NCBI GenBank assembly: GCA_022606425.2
Contig: JAHDVF020000160.1
Location: 1-64,000 of the forward strand
Direction of reading: 5' to 3'
DNA from: Lepidostoma basale
Taxonomy: Eukaryota; Arthropoda; Insecta; Trichoptera; Lepidostomatidae
Length of the DNA: 64,000 nucleotides
A program made the position numbers and the translations under genes. Shown here piece after piece: positions 1-9,929 of the stretch. The notes beneath the pieces were generated by a model that saw only the letters and a list, made by a program, of their open reading frames with translations, had not been told where the DNA came from and searched no databases. How positions within the stretch are numbered: position 1 is the first letter of the stretch; each line of letters begins with the position of its first letter.

Positions 1-1150
1 AAAAGTATTTCGGATTATTCGCAATATTCAGCTCTGTAGAATGAATGTATTGAGACAAGCACTCCCTGGCCATGCGTTTCTGGCGGGTTCTCAGCAATGA
101 GAAGGTATAATAGTCAAGAGGATTTTTGTACCTTGTGAATCGTTTATGATACTTGATCTTCTCTTTTGTGAGTTTAATTAGAGGAGTATTATACCAAAGT
201 GGAAAATTGGCACTGTTCTTGAAGTGCTTAAGAGGTACGAATTGGTCGATTGAGCTGTGCAACACGTCATAAAAAGCATCCACAGCGGTGTTAAGAGGAG
301 ATGTGGATAAAATGTTGGTCCAGTCAACGCCAGATAAGAAATTATTAATTAATTCGTAGTTTCCCTTTTTGAAAAGGTAAACACTGCGTTGGGATTCGCG
401 CAACGAATGAAGAGATCCCGACGATAGAATAAAATCAATGGCTGGATGATGAGAGTCTTCGGGTACAAGTGGAGAAGCTGAGTAAGATATTCCAGACACA
501 CGATATGTGTTACTGAGTATTAAATCAAGGGTGCGATTAAGAGAGTTTTTAACTGAGTTAAACTGGTGAAGACCTAGTAAGGATATGTAATCGACGAAGG
601 TACCTGAACAAGCGGAAGAGAAGTTTGAGGGAAGAAGGGGTTGGTTGCTCGCGCTATGGGACCAGTGAATGTCTGCCATATTGAAATCACCCAAAATAAG
701 AAAATCTTCATCAGGTCGATCTGTGACAAGCTTGGAGAGTAGTGCTAGAAAACTTTCAACATATTTAGAATAATTTGAACCTTTTGGTATATAAACGCAA
801 GTAATGTTTAGATTTGCGGGAAGGCCACTTGTACCGCGAGACAATGATATCCAAATGGATTCAGCCTCACATGTCCATTCTGGTCGGGCTCGAGCATTAA
901 GGTGAGACAAACATGCCAGGAGCACACCCCCACCACGCGAGCCACGATCACATCGCCAAACATCGTACCTAGCATCGAACAGTTCGCTAGACGCAATGTC
1001 AGGACCCAGCCATGTTTCAGTGAGAGCCAATATTGAGTGGTCGCTGGTTACAGAATTGAAATAAAATACATCGGTTTTAGTGCGCAAACCTCTTGTGTTC
1101 TGTAAGTAAACATTAAGGAGCTCGCCAATGTAGGTAATCGATATAGACAA
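1..1150 (-). CDS. Non-LTR retrotransposon ORF2, apurinic-like endonuclease domain (partial, runs off left edge)
   Basis: I translated this strand from the TAA at 1153..1151 down to base 1 and found no stop in about 380 codons. The product is an exonuclease-endonuclease-phosphatase type domain that nicks target DNA for target-primed reverse transcription. Visible motifs in order are NTRGLRTK near the start, LTETWL, DRGSRGGGVLLA, ILGDFNMADIHW, LDLILS, and SHHPA in place of the usual SDH-type motif. The reverse transcriptase would follow beyond the window edge. No in-frame ATG precedes the domain, so initiation may involve overlap with or re-initiation after ORF1, which lies just upstream at 1273..1911. 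The intact frame suggests a fairly young copy. Clade (CR1 or Jockey group) is uncertain without the RT. Confidence 0.8.
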   Translation of the reverse strand, partial: MSISITYIGELLNVYLQNTRGLRTKTDVFYFNSVTSDHSILALTETWLGPDIASSELFDARYDVWRCDRGSRGGGVLLACLSHLNARARPEWTCEAESIWISLSRGTSGLPANLNITCVYIPKGSNYSKYVESFLALLSKLVTDRPDEDFLILGDFNMADIHWSHSASNQPLLPSNFSSACSGTFVDYISLLGLHQFNSVKNSLNRTLDLILSNTYRVSGISYSASPLVPEDSHHPAIDFILSSGSLHSLRESQRSVYLFKKGNYELINNFLSGVDWTNILSTSPLNTAVDAFYDVLHSSIDQFVPLKHFKNSANFPLWYNTPLIKLTKEKIKYHKRFTRYKNPLDYYTFSLLRTRQKRMARECLSQYIHSTELNIANNPKYF

Positions 1151-1272
1151 TTAAGCGATCACATAATAATGGAGACATATCAACGCAGATGATGACCAGT
1201 AAAACAAAAAGATAAAAAGATAAAAAAACTAACATTAAAAGGAAAGGGCAAAAAAGATTATGATTATTGTAA

Positions 1273-1911
1273 TTAAACAATGCTTTTTTCGATGCACTGC
1301 ATCGACCTGATAGCGAGTGCCGGAGAACCGTCACTCTTCCGGACAAATACCGTACCCCCCCTCGTCCAGGTGTAGCGAAACCCCCTCTCCTTGCATCTTA
1401 GACGCGCCGTAAGGTGCAATTTTTTATTACGCAAGGAGAGGTGCTCGTTGATGAAGATAGGCACTGATGTGCCCGGGATCCCCAGATCTCCAGTCGATAG
1501 ACCACGCCTCTTTCTAATTGTGGCAACAAGAGTGTCTTTAATCATCCTGCTCATGAACTTTACCACAATGGGCTTTGGTCGACCGGATACTACAGACTTT
1601 GGAGCGACTCTCACAGCAAAGTCAATGTCCCGTGCCTCTAGACCAACGCCCAACTTTTTGGCAATGTTTAGCACCACGTCGACCAGGCACTCGTTTGCTC
1701 GTTCGGGAAGTCCAGTTATTTCTATGTTCGATTGGCGAGCACGCTGGTCACCATCGTCAGCCCTGCGCTCCAGCTCCTCAATTTTATTAGAAAGAGCCGT
1801 CACGACGCTTTCCAGCGTGTCAACCTTCTTCATTCTTCCATCGAGAGCAGTAATTTTCTTTTCGAACTCCTCAAAACGTCCGTCGATGAAGAATTTTTGG
1901 AAGATGTATAT
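1273..1911 (-). CDS. Non-LTR retrotransposon ORF1, FP25K-like nucleic-acid-binding protein (5'-truncated)
   Basis: An ATG at 1833 gives 186 residues, and the frame stays open upstream to 1911, where a hAT element interrupts it. The N-terminal part is heptad-rich (KKVDTLESVV, NKIEELERRADD), a likely coiled coil for trimerisation. The middle has NIEITGLPE and the C-terminus has IFINEHLSLRNKKLHLTA and FRYTWTRGGTVFVRK. This layout is that of ORF1 proteins sharing the C-terminal domain of baculovirus FP25K-type proteins (family knowledge). The protein would coat the element RNA. It ends 123 bp before the open frame of ORF2. Sequence beyond the hAT insertion has a stop in this frame, so the copy or its coding region starts near here. 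Confidence 0.75.
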   Translation of the reverse strand: MYIFQKFFIDGRFEEFEKKITALDGRMKKVDTLESVVTALSNKIEELERRADDGDQRARQSNIEITGLPERANECLVDVVLNIAKKLGVGLEARDIDFAVRVAPKSVVSGRPKPIVVKFMSRMIKDTLVATIRKRRGLSTGDLGIPGTSVPIFINEHLSLRNKKLHLTARLRCKERGFRYTWTRGGTVFVRKSDGSPALAIRSMQCIEKSIV

Positions 1912-3885
1912 TAGGGTGTCCCTTATATGGGCAAAATTTTTTTTTTGGATTATTGAAACGCATACCCCCTAATTATATTTAATAGTCTACTAGTTACCCA
2001 AATACAGAATTTCAACTTCCTACGTTAATTCTAACCCGTGCCGACTTGCCCTCAAAGTTTTAGAAAATAGGTAATTTAAGTGTCTCTTAAATGTAGTTGT
2101 AGATGATCACATAAAACCACTATGTTAGATAAATATTAATGAAAACACATATTTATATAATGTTCTTCTTGTAATCATCAAAAAAGATCCAAATTTAAAT
2201 TTATTTACTTGGATATTTCCTCTTAAAAATCTCTTTTTTTACAGTCTGGGTAAATTTATCTATGTTCTTGCACACAACATAATATGAACTGCTTATGTTC
2301 TTCATCTGCGGTAGTCAAACCATGAACGTCTGTCATAAGATTAACAGCTCTTTCAGCTGTGTCATTTACTGCTTTTAAGCTAGTAACCTTCTTTTTAACT
2401 TCCACAAACGCCGCGCTGTCTTTCTATGAAGATACAATTTCTTTAAGGAAATTACTATCATATTTTAGTTGTGAAAATAAATCTTTTTTCTATACAGAAA
2501 CAAAATCACTCAAAGATTTCCATAAAACAAGATAACAAATACTTGTAGTACCTATAAATAAAACAAATTAGTTCTAAATTAAATACCAGATTAAACACTA
2601 CTTACGTACCATATAGAGAGCCAGACATCTGTTCCTTCGATGGAACATATCTCTTTCCCGATTCACCAAAACTTTATTTTTGTAAGTTTTCTACAATGTT
2701 TCCTTTGGTCTGCTCATCAACGTTGTCATCAAAAATTAAAAGGACGGCTATTTCCTCTGACAAGTACCACAAATGTTGACTGAACTTGTTTAAAGCCGCT
2801 TTGGAAATCGTCAACTTCTTCGTAATCTTTTAAGGTCTTTAAAAAACAAAAATCTTCATTTGGAGCTTTTATCGCCAAACTACATTCAAGCCAGGGCTTT
2901 ACATAAACTGACACAATAAAAAAACAAACATCTGGTAAAGCTTGTTTGTCCTTAGCGCACATTTTAAACTGGGACTGCAGCAAACGTATTTTTAAGGAGT
3001 AAATAGCTCTTGCCGTCCATCGTGCTTGATGCATTGGGCCAGCAGGTCTGTTTATTTTATTTTCATTGCCTCCACCCAGAAAAACAATAGCATGCTCAAT
3101 ATGAGTTCCCTATAATCATCTCGTACAATCGATTTTGCGATTCAAACGCACTTTTGAGCATCAGTTCTTATATATGATGGCGGCCAGCAAAGAATAACAA
3201 ACCTCCTTCTAGTTTTTGCACACAAGCTCCGTTCAAGTATCCTGTATATGATGCTGTCGTATCATAGCACATTCAAGAGCATCGGCGTGTGCGGTATCGA
3301 ATAAATTATCTAATTCAAGTTGAAAGTTCTCTTCGCGGCGCCTATGTAAGCCCTGAATCTTCTTGCTATTTTTTGCAGTTCTCGTCAGACCTGATAAAGA
3401 TCCACTAACTTCTTAACATAATTACAAACAGCTCTGGTATGTATTCTAGCCTTTTTTCAAAACATATTGGACTCCAGAATGACAAGATTTGCGCTTTCAT
3501 TAACAGTCAAATTAACTTCACGTATTTTGAAAAATAGAACTGCGAGAACTTGAAGATTAGATAGTTGTTTGCACCTGTTATTTGATGATTTACTTCACCA
3601 ACCAAGAAAATACTTTTTTAATTGCTTCTTAGTTCTACTGACATCTTCGAAATATAAAACAATCCATGGTTCCTACCCGATAAGCCGAAACTAAATGCTA
3701 ATAACAACGACAATGCGCCGCTCCTGTGACGCAATTTGTATGGGACATCTTTTCGCGCAAGTCGGCACGGGTAACACTGTTCCGAATAAGGAAAAAATTT
3801 GGTTTCGGATGTTTTAGGCCCAAATGAATAAAACAATAGCCTATGCATTGTAAAATTAAAAATTTGAAAAATAAGGGACACCCTA
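1912..3885. mobile_element. hAT-type DNA transposon with 8-bp target duplication
   Basis: The ends are inverted copies: TAGGGTGTCCCTTAT on the left and its complement ending at 3885. The flanks 1904..1911 and 3886..3893 are both ATGTATAT, a perfect 8-bp target duplication. The TIR start TAGGG fits the hAT consensus YARNG and the 8-bp duplication fits hAT (family knowledge). The coding content is on the minus strand and broken. Related pieces occur at 52368..53310, 41453..41775 and 40838..40930. It is inserted at the 5' edge of the ORF1 frame of the element at 1..1911. Confidence 0.8.
2729..3034 (-). pseudogene. hAT-type transposase fragment
   Basis: About 101 residues in the hAT-type element, starting MHQARWTARAIYSLKI and including VKPWLECSLAIKAPNEDFC. 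The MHQARW..AIYSLKI string resembles a transposase-like protein family widespread in arthropod genomes (recalled, not searched). Surrounding frames are disrupted, so no complete transposase is encoded. A second copy of the C-terminal part (DFCFLKTLKDYEEVD) sits near 53200..53330. Confidence 0.55.
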
Positions 3886-4287
3886 ATGTATATATGCTAT
3901 AATGCTGCACTTATCTTCACATTTTTTTTTAATTCACTCTACACTAGCGTCACCTATTAAGATTGGGAAGCATTAAGCAGAAAATCTTTATTAATGCACT
4001 GTGAAAGGCTCTGCAGATTTACAGAAAACAATTTAGATCTTCGTCTCAATTAAGATACAATTAATCCTTATAAAAAATTAAAAAAAATTATCGGCAATGG
4101 GTAAAATCCAGAATTTGTCTACAAGAATTTGTATACATTCAAAATGTTATATAAAATTTAACTGGTTGTTTATTCTATTTTCATTATTTTTTATGGCTTT
4201 TTTAATTTCTAAATTTATTTTATGTTATAACCTAAACATGTCTGTTAAGTATAATAAAGTGTTGTAATACCAAGTTTTCTCTGAAAT

Positions 4288-5224
4288 AGAGAATCCCTCA
4301 GATTGCTTGAAGCTTCAGTGTGACATTCAGAGCATAACCCAATGGAGTAAACGTAATAAATTATTCTTCAACGTCTCCAAGTGCTTTGTTATGTCATACA
4401 CACGGGCATCGAAAACATTATACTTTCGCTATCTTATGGATGGGGTACAGCTTGAAAGAGCTTCTACATCCAGAGATCTCGGTGTTCTGTTCGATGCTCA
4501 ATTATCGTTCAATCTTCACATAGTTGCTCTATGTAATAGTTCCATTAAAATGCTTGGATTTGTTTTCAGGAATGCCAAGATATTTTCGAACACACAGGTA
4601 CTTAGGGTGTTGTATAATTCCCTGGTAAGAAGTCGGCTGGAATATAGTTCCGTTATTTGGTCACCGCCTGGGATCCGATATTCTCTGATGGTGGAGCGAG
4701 TGCAGAAAAAATTTCTGCGCTTTCTTTACCTCAGGGAGCGCGGTTATTACCCGTGGCTCTTTCCGACTGAATTCTTGCTAGGTATGCTAAGCTACCAATC
4801 ATTGGAGAGAAGGAGAAACATTCACTTGGGAGTTCACTTCTTTCAGCTGATTGGCGGCCGTATACAGAACTCGGATGTCCTGAGTGATGTAGGTCTATTT
4901 GTCCCTGATAATTACCTTCGTCAAAGACAGCACAGATTGTTTTATTTGCCACGCTGCAGAACCAACCTGCCAATGGTAATGCCTGTGGGTAGGGCAATCT
5001 TATTGCTTAATCGGATCGCCTCGGAGGTCGACATATTTCGTGATAGTGTGAGTTGCCTCAGGGATGCAATATCAATGTTATGATTTTTTCTTACTCTTAA
5101 GCTTAATTTTTATTTTTTTTAATGCTTCTCTGTTTATAATGTAATTGCAAATGATTTGGAATTGTATGTCTGTAATGTTTGTGATTATTAGCAAAATAAA
5201 TGAAATGAAATAAATGAAATGAAA
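4288..5224 (+). mobile_element. Non-LTR retrotransposon 3' fragment (NLR-H-like) with RT C-terminus
   Basis: An open frame at 4307..5083 (258 residues) carries the reverse-transcriptase tail: ITQWSKRNKLFFNVSKC, DLGVLFDAQLSF, VIWSPPG, VERVQKKFLRFLYL and PVGRAILLLNRIASEVD. The YADD core is missing, so the copy is 5'-truncated. The 3' end is a repeat of AAATGAAAT units near 5200..5222. The flanks GTGTTGTAATAC and GTGTAATTATATTTATTC resemble the continuous sequence at about 8395..8425, so the element probably landed in a Penelope-like 3' region. Confidence 0.7.
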
Positions 5225-5329
5225 AAGTGTAATTATATTTATTCAAAAAGTCACTGACTTGTCAAACCGCCCTCGTAAAACAAACCCGGTGTTAAAGACA
5301 ATATATAGGATTTAATACACCGGATATTG

Positions 5330-5512
5330 AAAGCACGCGTGCATGACACAATGTATAAATGTCGAGGAAGCCAAAACAAATTAATCAATTACTAAAAGGC
5401 GGTTATGTTTGAAGTTGGGTCAATCGATGAGTGTGCCACGTTTATGAATGTAGAAATCCATCTTCTGCCCACCCCTCAGGAGACTGCGCGATGGTTAGTT
5501 AGTTAGTTAACA
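5330..5512 (+). mobile_element. RTE-A 3' fragment
   Basis: Rearranged RTE-A 3' pieces including a GTGCATGACAC-like string, a CAAATTAATCAATTACTAAAAGG string, and the tail GATGGTTAGTTAGTTAGTTA at about 5491..5509. It lies in botv intron 2, about 55 bp from the exon 2 splice donor. Confidence 0.7.
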
Positions 5513-5566
5513 ATTGGTGTACAAGACAGAGTTTAAAACAATTTTTTTAAATTTGCCTTTTATTAC

Positions 5567-5692
5567 CTTTATCCTCAACATTTCCTCTATCCGGGTTTTA
5601 AGGTCAGCGGCCGTGAAAGAAGAGAAGTCCTCGAATGTCTCCAGTTTCGTTCTCGTGAGGTGAATATCCACATTCGTGGGGTTGGATTCAAC
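5567..5692 (-). CDS. botv: Exostosin-like 3 (botv), coding exon 2
   Basis: A 126-bp exon of 42 codons bounded by acceptor TTTCAG/GTTGAA (exon begins 5692) and donor AAG/GTAATA (exon ends 5567), both in phase 0. It encodes VESNPTNVDIHLTRTKLETF, then an LKTRIEEMLRIK segment. In EXTL3 proteins the short membrane anchor is followed by a luminal stem with a similar R-I-x-x-x-L-R-I-K region leading into a coiled coil (family knowledge). The exostosin and glycosyltransferase-64 domains are not in the window. No further exon was recognised between here and base 1, so intron 2 is longer than 5.5 kb or the rest lies outside. Confidence 0.7.
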
Positions 5693-6031
5693 CTGAAATT
5701 GATGCAATAAAATATGCATTAACGCCCTAAGCACACTAAATACATAATAATAAAGAAATTTTGTATCAACATTTTTTGTTTTCATTATTTAAAATGAACT
5801 TCTATCAAGAAATTTCAATTAAAAACATTAATTATAACATAAGATTAAAAAAAAATCTGCACAGGTATATGACCAGGATAAAAGTGTGACATTCCATTAC
5901 CTCTGCATATTCCTCCAGGGAATCGACTCAACTTTTTTTTTGTAAAATCTACAAAATATATTTCAATATTCTTTGTTTTGGCCGAAAGACTATGATATCG
6001 TAACATTATTTTTGATATATTATTGTAACAC

Positions 6032-6062
6032 CTGATGATGTCAACATAGGTTGACGAAACAG
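6032..6062 (+). ncRNA. Hammerhead-ribozyme-like core in a Penelope-type terminal repeat
   Basis: CTGATGA at 6032..6038 is followed by GTCAAC, loop ATAG, GTTGAC, then GAAAC at 6056..6060. The helix II arms pair perfectly. The following AAATAAAACAAAGTTATT (about 6096..6113) also follows the motif at 19488. Helices I and III and the cleavage triplet could not be established by eye, so activity is unproven. Confidence 0.4.
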
Positions 6063-6380
6063 CTGTCGCGTAAAATAAAATACAATTGTGATAAATAAAA
6101 CAAAGTTATTTAATCTAACAGTTTAAATAAATTTCATTCAATTGGACATTATGCCGTGTGAATCTGTTCAATATTTAAGGGGTGAATCTTAATTTTATGA
6201 AAGTACTACAATTCTAAAACTAAAATCAAAACAAGAGATTTGTTAATCAAAGTAACAAAAGAAATACGAAAAAACTACCATAAAATAAAAGAAATGACAA
6301 GTTTGAATTTGGAGTATGTCCAAACGGGAAAAATATATATTTTAATGATGATTAAAACACACATGTTAATATTAAATTAC

Positions 6381-6536
6381 CTTAGTTAAGTAGTAATGCG
6401 TGATAAGCGGGAGTATTATTAATATAACAAACACGAGAACGATTATCCTGGAGAGTTTCGTGTGTCTCAGCCACTGGCAAAGTGCGTCCTTAAATCCCGG
6501 ATTGTGAAACGATCCGACGTTTTCGTACGCCGACAT
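6381..6536 (-). CDS. botv: Exostosin-like 3 (botv), first coding exon with membrane anchor
   Basis: The start is the ATG at 6536, in context GCCATGTCG. It gives MSAYENVGSFHNPGFKDALC and ends at donor AAG/GTAATT after 52 codons, phase 0, matching exon 2. Residues 31..46 (IIVLVFVILIILPLIT) form a single hydrophobic anchor after a short basic N-terminus, as in a type II Golgi protein. The string PLITHYYLT closely matches the juxtamembrane motif of vertebrate EXTL3. The enzyme family starts and extends heparan sulfate chains by N-acetylglucosamine transfer in the Golgi. An upstream in-frame Met at 6635 would add 33 residues with no recognised feature, so I prefer 6536. Identification rests on a short region. 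Confidence 0.72.
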
Positions 6537-7000
6537 GGCGGAAGAATTGTTTTGCGACAATCCCGAGCAAAAATTCAAGTCATGATTGGTGATATTGGAT
6601 AAAACAACGGCGAGATGTGTAGTTAACTGACACAACCAACTATCAACATCAAACCATTTTGACGTTTATGCATAGAAACATATATATTTAATACACAGAA
6701 AATGACAGACTTTCTTCTTCTTTTTTGACTTTTCAAACACCATCTACATTCATGTCAAGCGGCGGCACACCAACCAATCTTCAGGCCATGTGTCACGCGT
6801 TGTCAAACGATCACAAGCGCGCACCTGTTAGCATGTCATTCTATGCTTCTCGTTCGACCACGGTGGAAGTAGACGTTGTCATCTGCATTTCACTATCGAT
6901 AAAAACGTTGCAATATATCATTTCAATAAATGCTTATTTACAATGTATATTTTCACTTAGGCATATTACAAAAGGTGATAACGAACTCATCTGCAAATGA
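6537..7000 (-). promoter_or_regulatory. Probable 5'UTR/promoter region of botv
   Basis: Unique sequence upstream of the botv start, richer in G+C and CpG than its surroundings around 6750..6890. No TATA box or clear initiator was recognised. A small plus-strand open frame here (6725..7000) has no recognised similarity and is not called as a gene. The assignment is positional inference only. Confidence 0.3.
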
Positions 7001-7660
7001 AACACGAAAATATGGCTTTACTTTTAACATATTACATATTTCTTGGGTCTTTGACCTGGAATATTCAAATTGATTTGACACTTAGACCACGAAGTTAACG
7101 TTTTTTTATTTGTTATCAGTTGAATTGAATTGTTGACGCATTTTTAGAAAACCGTAACTTTTTAAGTGAAATTTTCTTATAATCTGAATAATTGTAGCAA
7201 CAATTGATTATTTTAGTAACTTCTTGAGATCCTGTTGCGCATTACTTATTAATCTGACCAATATCAGTTGCCGTAGGCAGAGTATATCGTTGTAATATTC
7301 CTTTTTGGAGCAATTATTTACTCCGAGGGAAAGAAGTAAAAGGAACGCATGAATATTGGGTATATTTATTCATTTTTTGTTTAATTTTAGGCCCTTTAAG
7401 AGTGTCAGCGTACCAGACTAGTATATTGAAAATAGGTTTTTATACGTATTACTTTGGAAATCTTGATACTTTTAACGTAGCATAAAATATGTGTTCAATT
7501 ATAAAAATATTATTAATTAATCAGCCTACATGGTCGCTTGTCGACATTTGGCATGAGTCTGGAGATTAACGCTCGTAGGTACACAGGCCGGTGTCGTGTT
7601 TAAATGAAGTTTTTTAAGATGTCGTCAAATCAATTGTAGATGTTTGTGCACTCTCAGAGA
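7001..7660. other. AT-rich intergenic stretch, nothing recognised
   Basis: No coding frame, inverted repeat or known element fragment was recognised here. Confidence 0.4.
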
Positions 7661-7662
7661 AT

Positions 7663-7850
7663 TAACTAACTAATTCATCACTACGCCGTCACCCCGAAGG
7701 GGTAGGCAGAAAGAATGGACTGCCACACTTTAACCTATGCGGCGCTCAATCCTTCTCTTTTCGCCCCCGCGAGAGACGCGTTGTGATGGGTTGCGAACCT
7801 CATCGCCACCAATAGGTATTTCCCGCAAACATGTAAAATAAATACAAACG
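7663..7850 (-). mobile_element. SINE-like repeat with RTE-A 3' end (copy 1)
   Basis: Read on the minus strand, a body containing GGTGGCGATGAGGTTCGCAA and an AAAAGAGAAGGAT segment is followed by GTCCATTCTTTCTGCCTACC and TTAG repeats, the same 3' end as RTE-A. The same chimera occurs at 13099..13390 and 61085..61357. Confidence 0.65.
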
Positions 7851-7959
7851 TTTGCTAACTTCACATAAAAACTAACTTAATTTAGAACTGTACATAAAAC
7901 CAGGAGTGGTAAACTGGAACAGGACAAGGAGGGAGGAAACTATATTATATTTTAGTCAA

Positions 7960-8430
7960 ATAAAATAAAAAATTCGGAGTTCGCTAACCATTTAATTGAA
8001 AATAATCATACATTTAATATAGAAAACGGTATCGAAATTTTGCATACTAATAATAATAACCTAACTTTACACAATTTAGAAATTAAAAGAGCCATAAAAA
8101 ATAATGAAAATATAATAAATAACCAATTAAATTTAAATTCAATTCCCATGCTCGATATGTTCCCGTTACATCTCCCCTCTCCTCAATCCTAATTATACCC
8201 CTCCCACTTGATATGTTTCCGTTACATCTTCCTTCTCCTCATTCCTAATTATAACCCTTCCATTTTTATCCATAACTCGATCTCCATTTAGTATATAAGT
8301 GACCGCTCTGTTTTATTTGATTGTTAAAATTGTATACAATGATAAAGGTTACTTGTAACTAAAACGTGTCTGTGTTCAGTGAAAATAAAAAGTTTTGTAA
8401 TACAAAGTATAATTATATTTATTCAAATAC
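7960..8430 (+). mobile_element. Penelope-like element remnant, GIY-YIG C-terminus and 3' region
   Basis: The plus strand reads EFANHLIENNHTFNIENGIE then LEIKRAIKNNENIINNQLN and ends near 8190. This matches the usual end of Penelope-like GIY-YIG endonucleases (A..HL...H.F..., a LE.x.I..A segment, then I(I/L)N.Q). Downstream at 8339..8371 TGATAAA, GTTAC, TT, GTAAC and AAAAC resemble a decayed hammerhead core. The end TTGTAATACAAAG..TAATTATATTTATTC is shared with sequence around the LINE at 4288..5224. Family call is by remembered pattern. Confidence 0.5.
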
Positions 8431-8439
8431 ATATCAGTT

Positions 8440-8850
8440 TATTTCATCAATAGCCATTACAAAATTAAGGTTTAAGGCATATATTGAGAACAGATAAAAC
8501 AATATATTGTATTATACATATGTAGTATTCTACCAGAAACACAACATTCCTTTCTAGAATGTTTAATGTATACTACGTTTGATTGCTCTCTCTCTATTGA
8601 CATCACCAGAAGCAAGTTGGTTCTGCATGCTGGACAATATAATATTCTGTGCCGACGGTGTCAAAGATATTATGAACATACAAATAAGGGAACTACCGCA
8701 AGTTGGCAATTCAAATGCATCTATTGTTGTATACATATTTGTATTCAGTATTTTGAACGTTTGCGTATGCATATATTGGACGCCATATTGTCATGTTTTG
8801 GCATGCCTACAGAGCTGCACTCCGAAACTTGAAATCTCTTTAATTTGATT
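8440..8850 (-). mobile_element. NLR-H non-LTR 3' fragment, degenerate
   Basis: AAGGCATATATTGAGAACAG and CCAGAAACACAACATTCC match the 3' untranslated region of NLR-H (compare 53790..53825 and 54240..54330). Decayed antisense of the PVGRAI..LLN RT tail follows. Small open frames on both strands here are remnants, not genes. Confidence 0.5.
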
Positions 8851-9159
8851 ACTGTATTTATACAATACTTTCTTTTTTCACTTCGTCTTTTTTTTTTAAG
8901 AAATGAATTCTCTGTTCACCGTGATGATACTCAAAACATATCTATTTATGTTCTTATAACAAAATAAATAAAAAATTTGGCTCATATAAATACAAATCGT
9001 TTATAATTTAATTCAAATATAAATGAACAGTGCAAAGTAGAGGCAAATACTTAAAATTATTTTTGTTGATACATGTATTTTAACTTTAGACAAGGCAGAT
9101 ATTTCGGCTGCAACAATCATTTTATTAATTCGTTATTGGCTTAAACTTCAATATATAAC

Positions 9160-9330
9160 TAACTAACTAACTTACAAACCATCACGCCATTTCCCCGCAG
9201 GAGTAGGCAGAGAGGATGGATCGCCACAATGGCCTGTCCTGGTATACCTCTCGGGCTTCCTCTACATTCATACATCGTAGCATGCACGCACGTCGATTAA
9301 TTTTTATAAATTGCTTCAGGTATTATAATA
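9160..9330 (-). mobile_element. RTE-A 3' fragment
   Basis: Starts with CTAACTAACTAAC (the TTAG tail reversed) and CATCACGCCATTTCCCCGCA, then antisense of the ..CMNVEEAREV.. C-terminus. Confidence 0.7.
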
Positions 9331-9411
9331 TTTATATCAATTATTAAATTGATTGGTTTAAGTTCTTAAAATAATTGAATTTATTTTAATATTCATTAAC
9401 TTGGGTTTTTA

Positions 9412-9927
9412 GCTAACTAACTATCTAACCATCACGTCTTCACGGGGTAGGCAGGAAGGATGTACCGCCATCCTGCTCTGCCCTGACAAATTTATCTTAC
9501 GGCCGTTTTCGCTTTTATTTATAAATTCTTGTATCCAATAACTATTTTTAAAGTTCCATTCACTTTGTTACCCGCACCAACCCTTCTTTCGACGTCACTA
9601 TCCGTTCGGCCATCTGCTGTGAACATGCTACCTAAATACACAAATTCCCTCAACTGTTCCAAGTTCTCTTCGTTCACACTTATGTTACAAACTGTCATTT
9701 GCTCTTCGCTTTCAAAAACCATCACCTTTGACTTTCCGACATTCATCATTAAATCATTTGACTTGCATACCTCATACATTCTCGACACAAAGACTTGTAA
9801 TTCGTCCGCACTTTCCGCAACGAGAACGGCATCGTCCGCGTAAAGCAGACAGTTTACAGACAGATTACTTATCTTAGCACCAGCATTTATACCTTTAAGT
9901 TCTTTCATTCACTTGTCCATATACAGG
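9412..9927 (-). mobile_element. RTE-A copy with internal deletion, RT core kept
   Basis: The 3' tail (CTAACTAACTATCTAACC) is joined to an RT segment at 9519..9908 (129 residues) with CLLYADDAVLVAESADELQV, MNVGKSKVMVF, EFVYLGSMFTADGRTDSDVE and RRVGAGNKVNG. The YADD catalytic motif is intact, but everything between the RT and the 3' end is gone. Confidence 0.75.
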
Positions 9928-9929
9928 TA

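Noticed and set aside
1391..1972. 193-residue plus-strand frame
   Set aside because: Antisense of the ORF1 frame at 1273..1911; it crosses the hAT junction and has no recognisable domain.
6725..7000. 91-residue plus-strand frame divergent from botv
   Set aside because: No recognised domain, no splice support. More likely 5'UTR/promoter sequence of botv.
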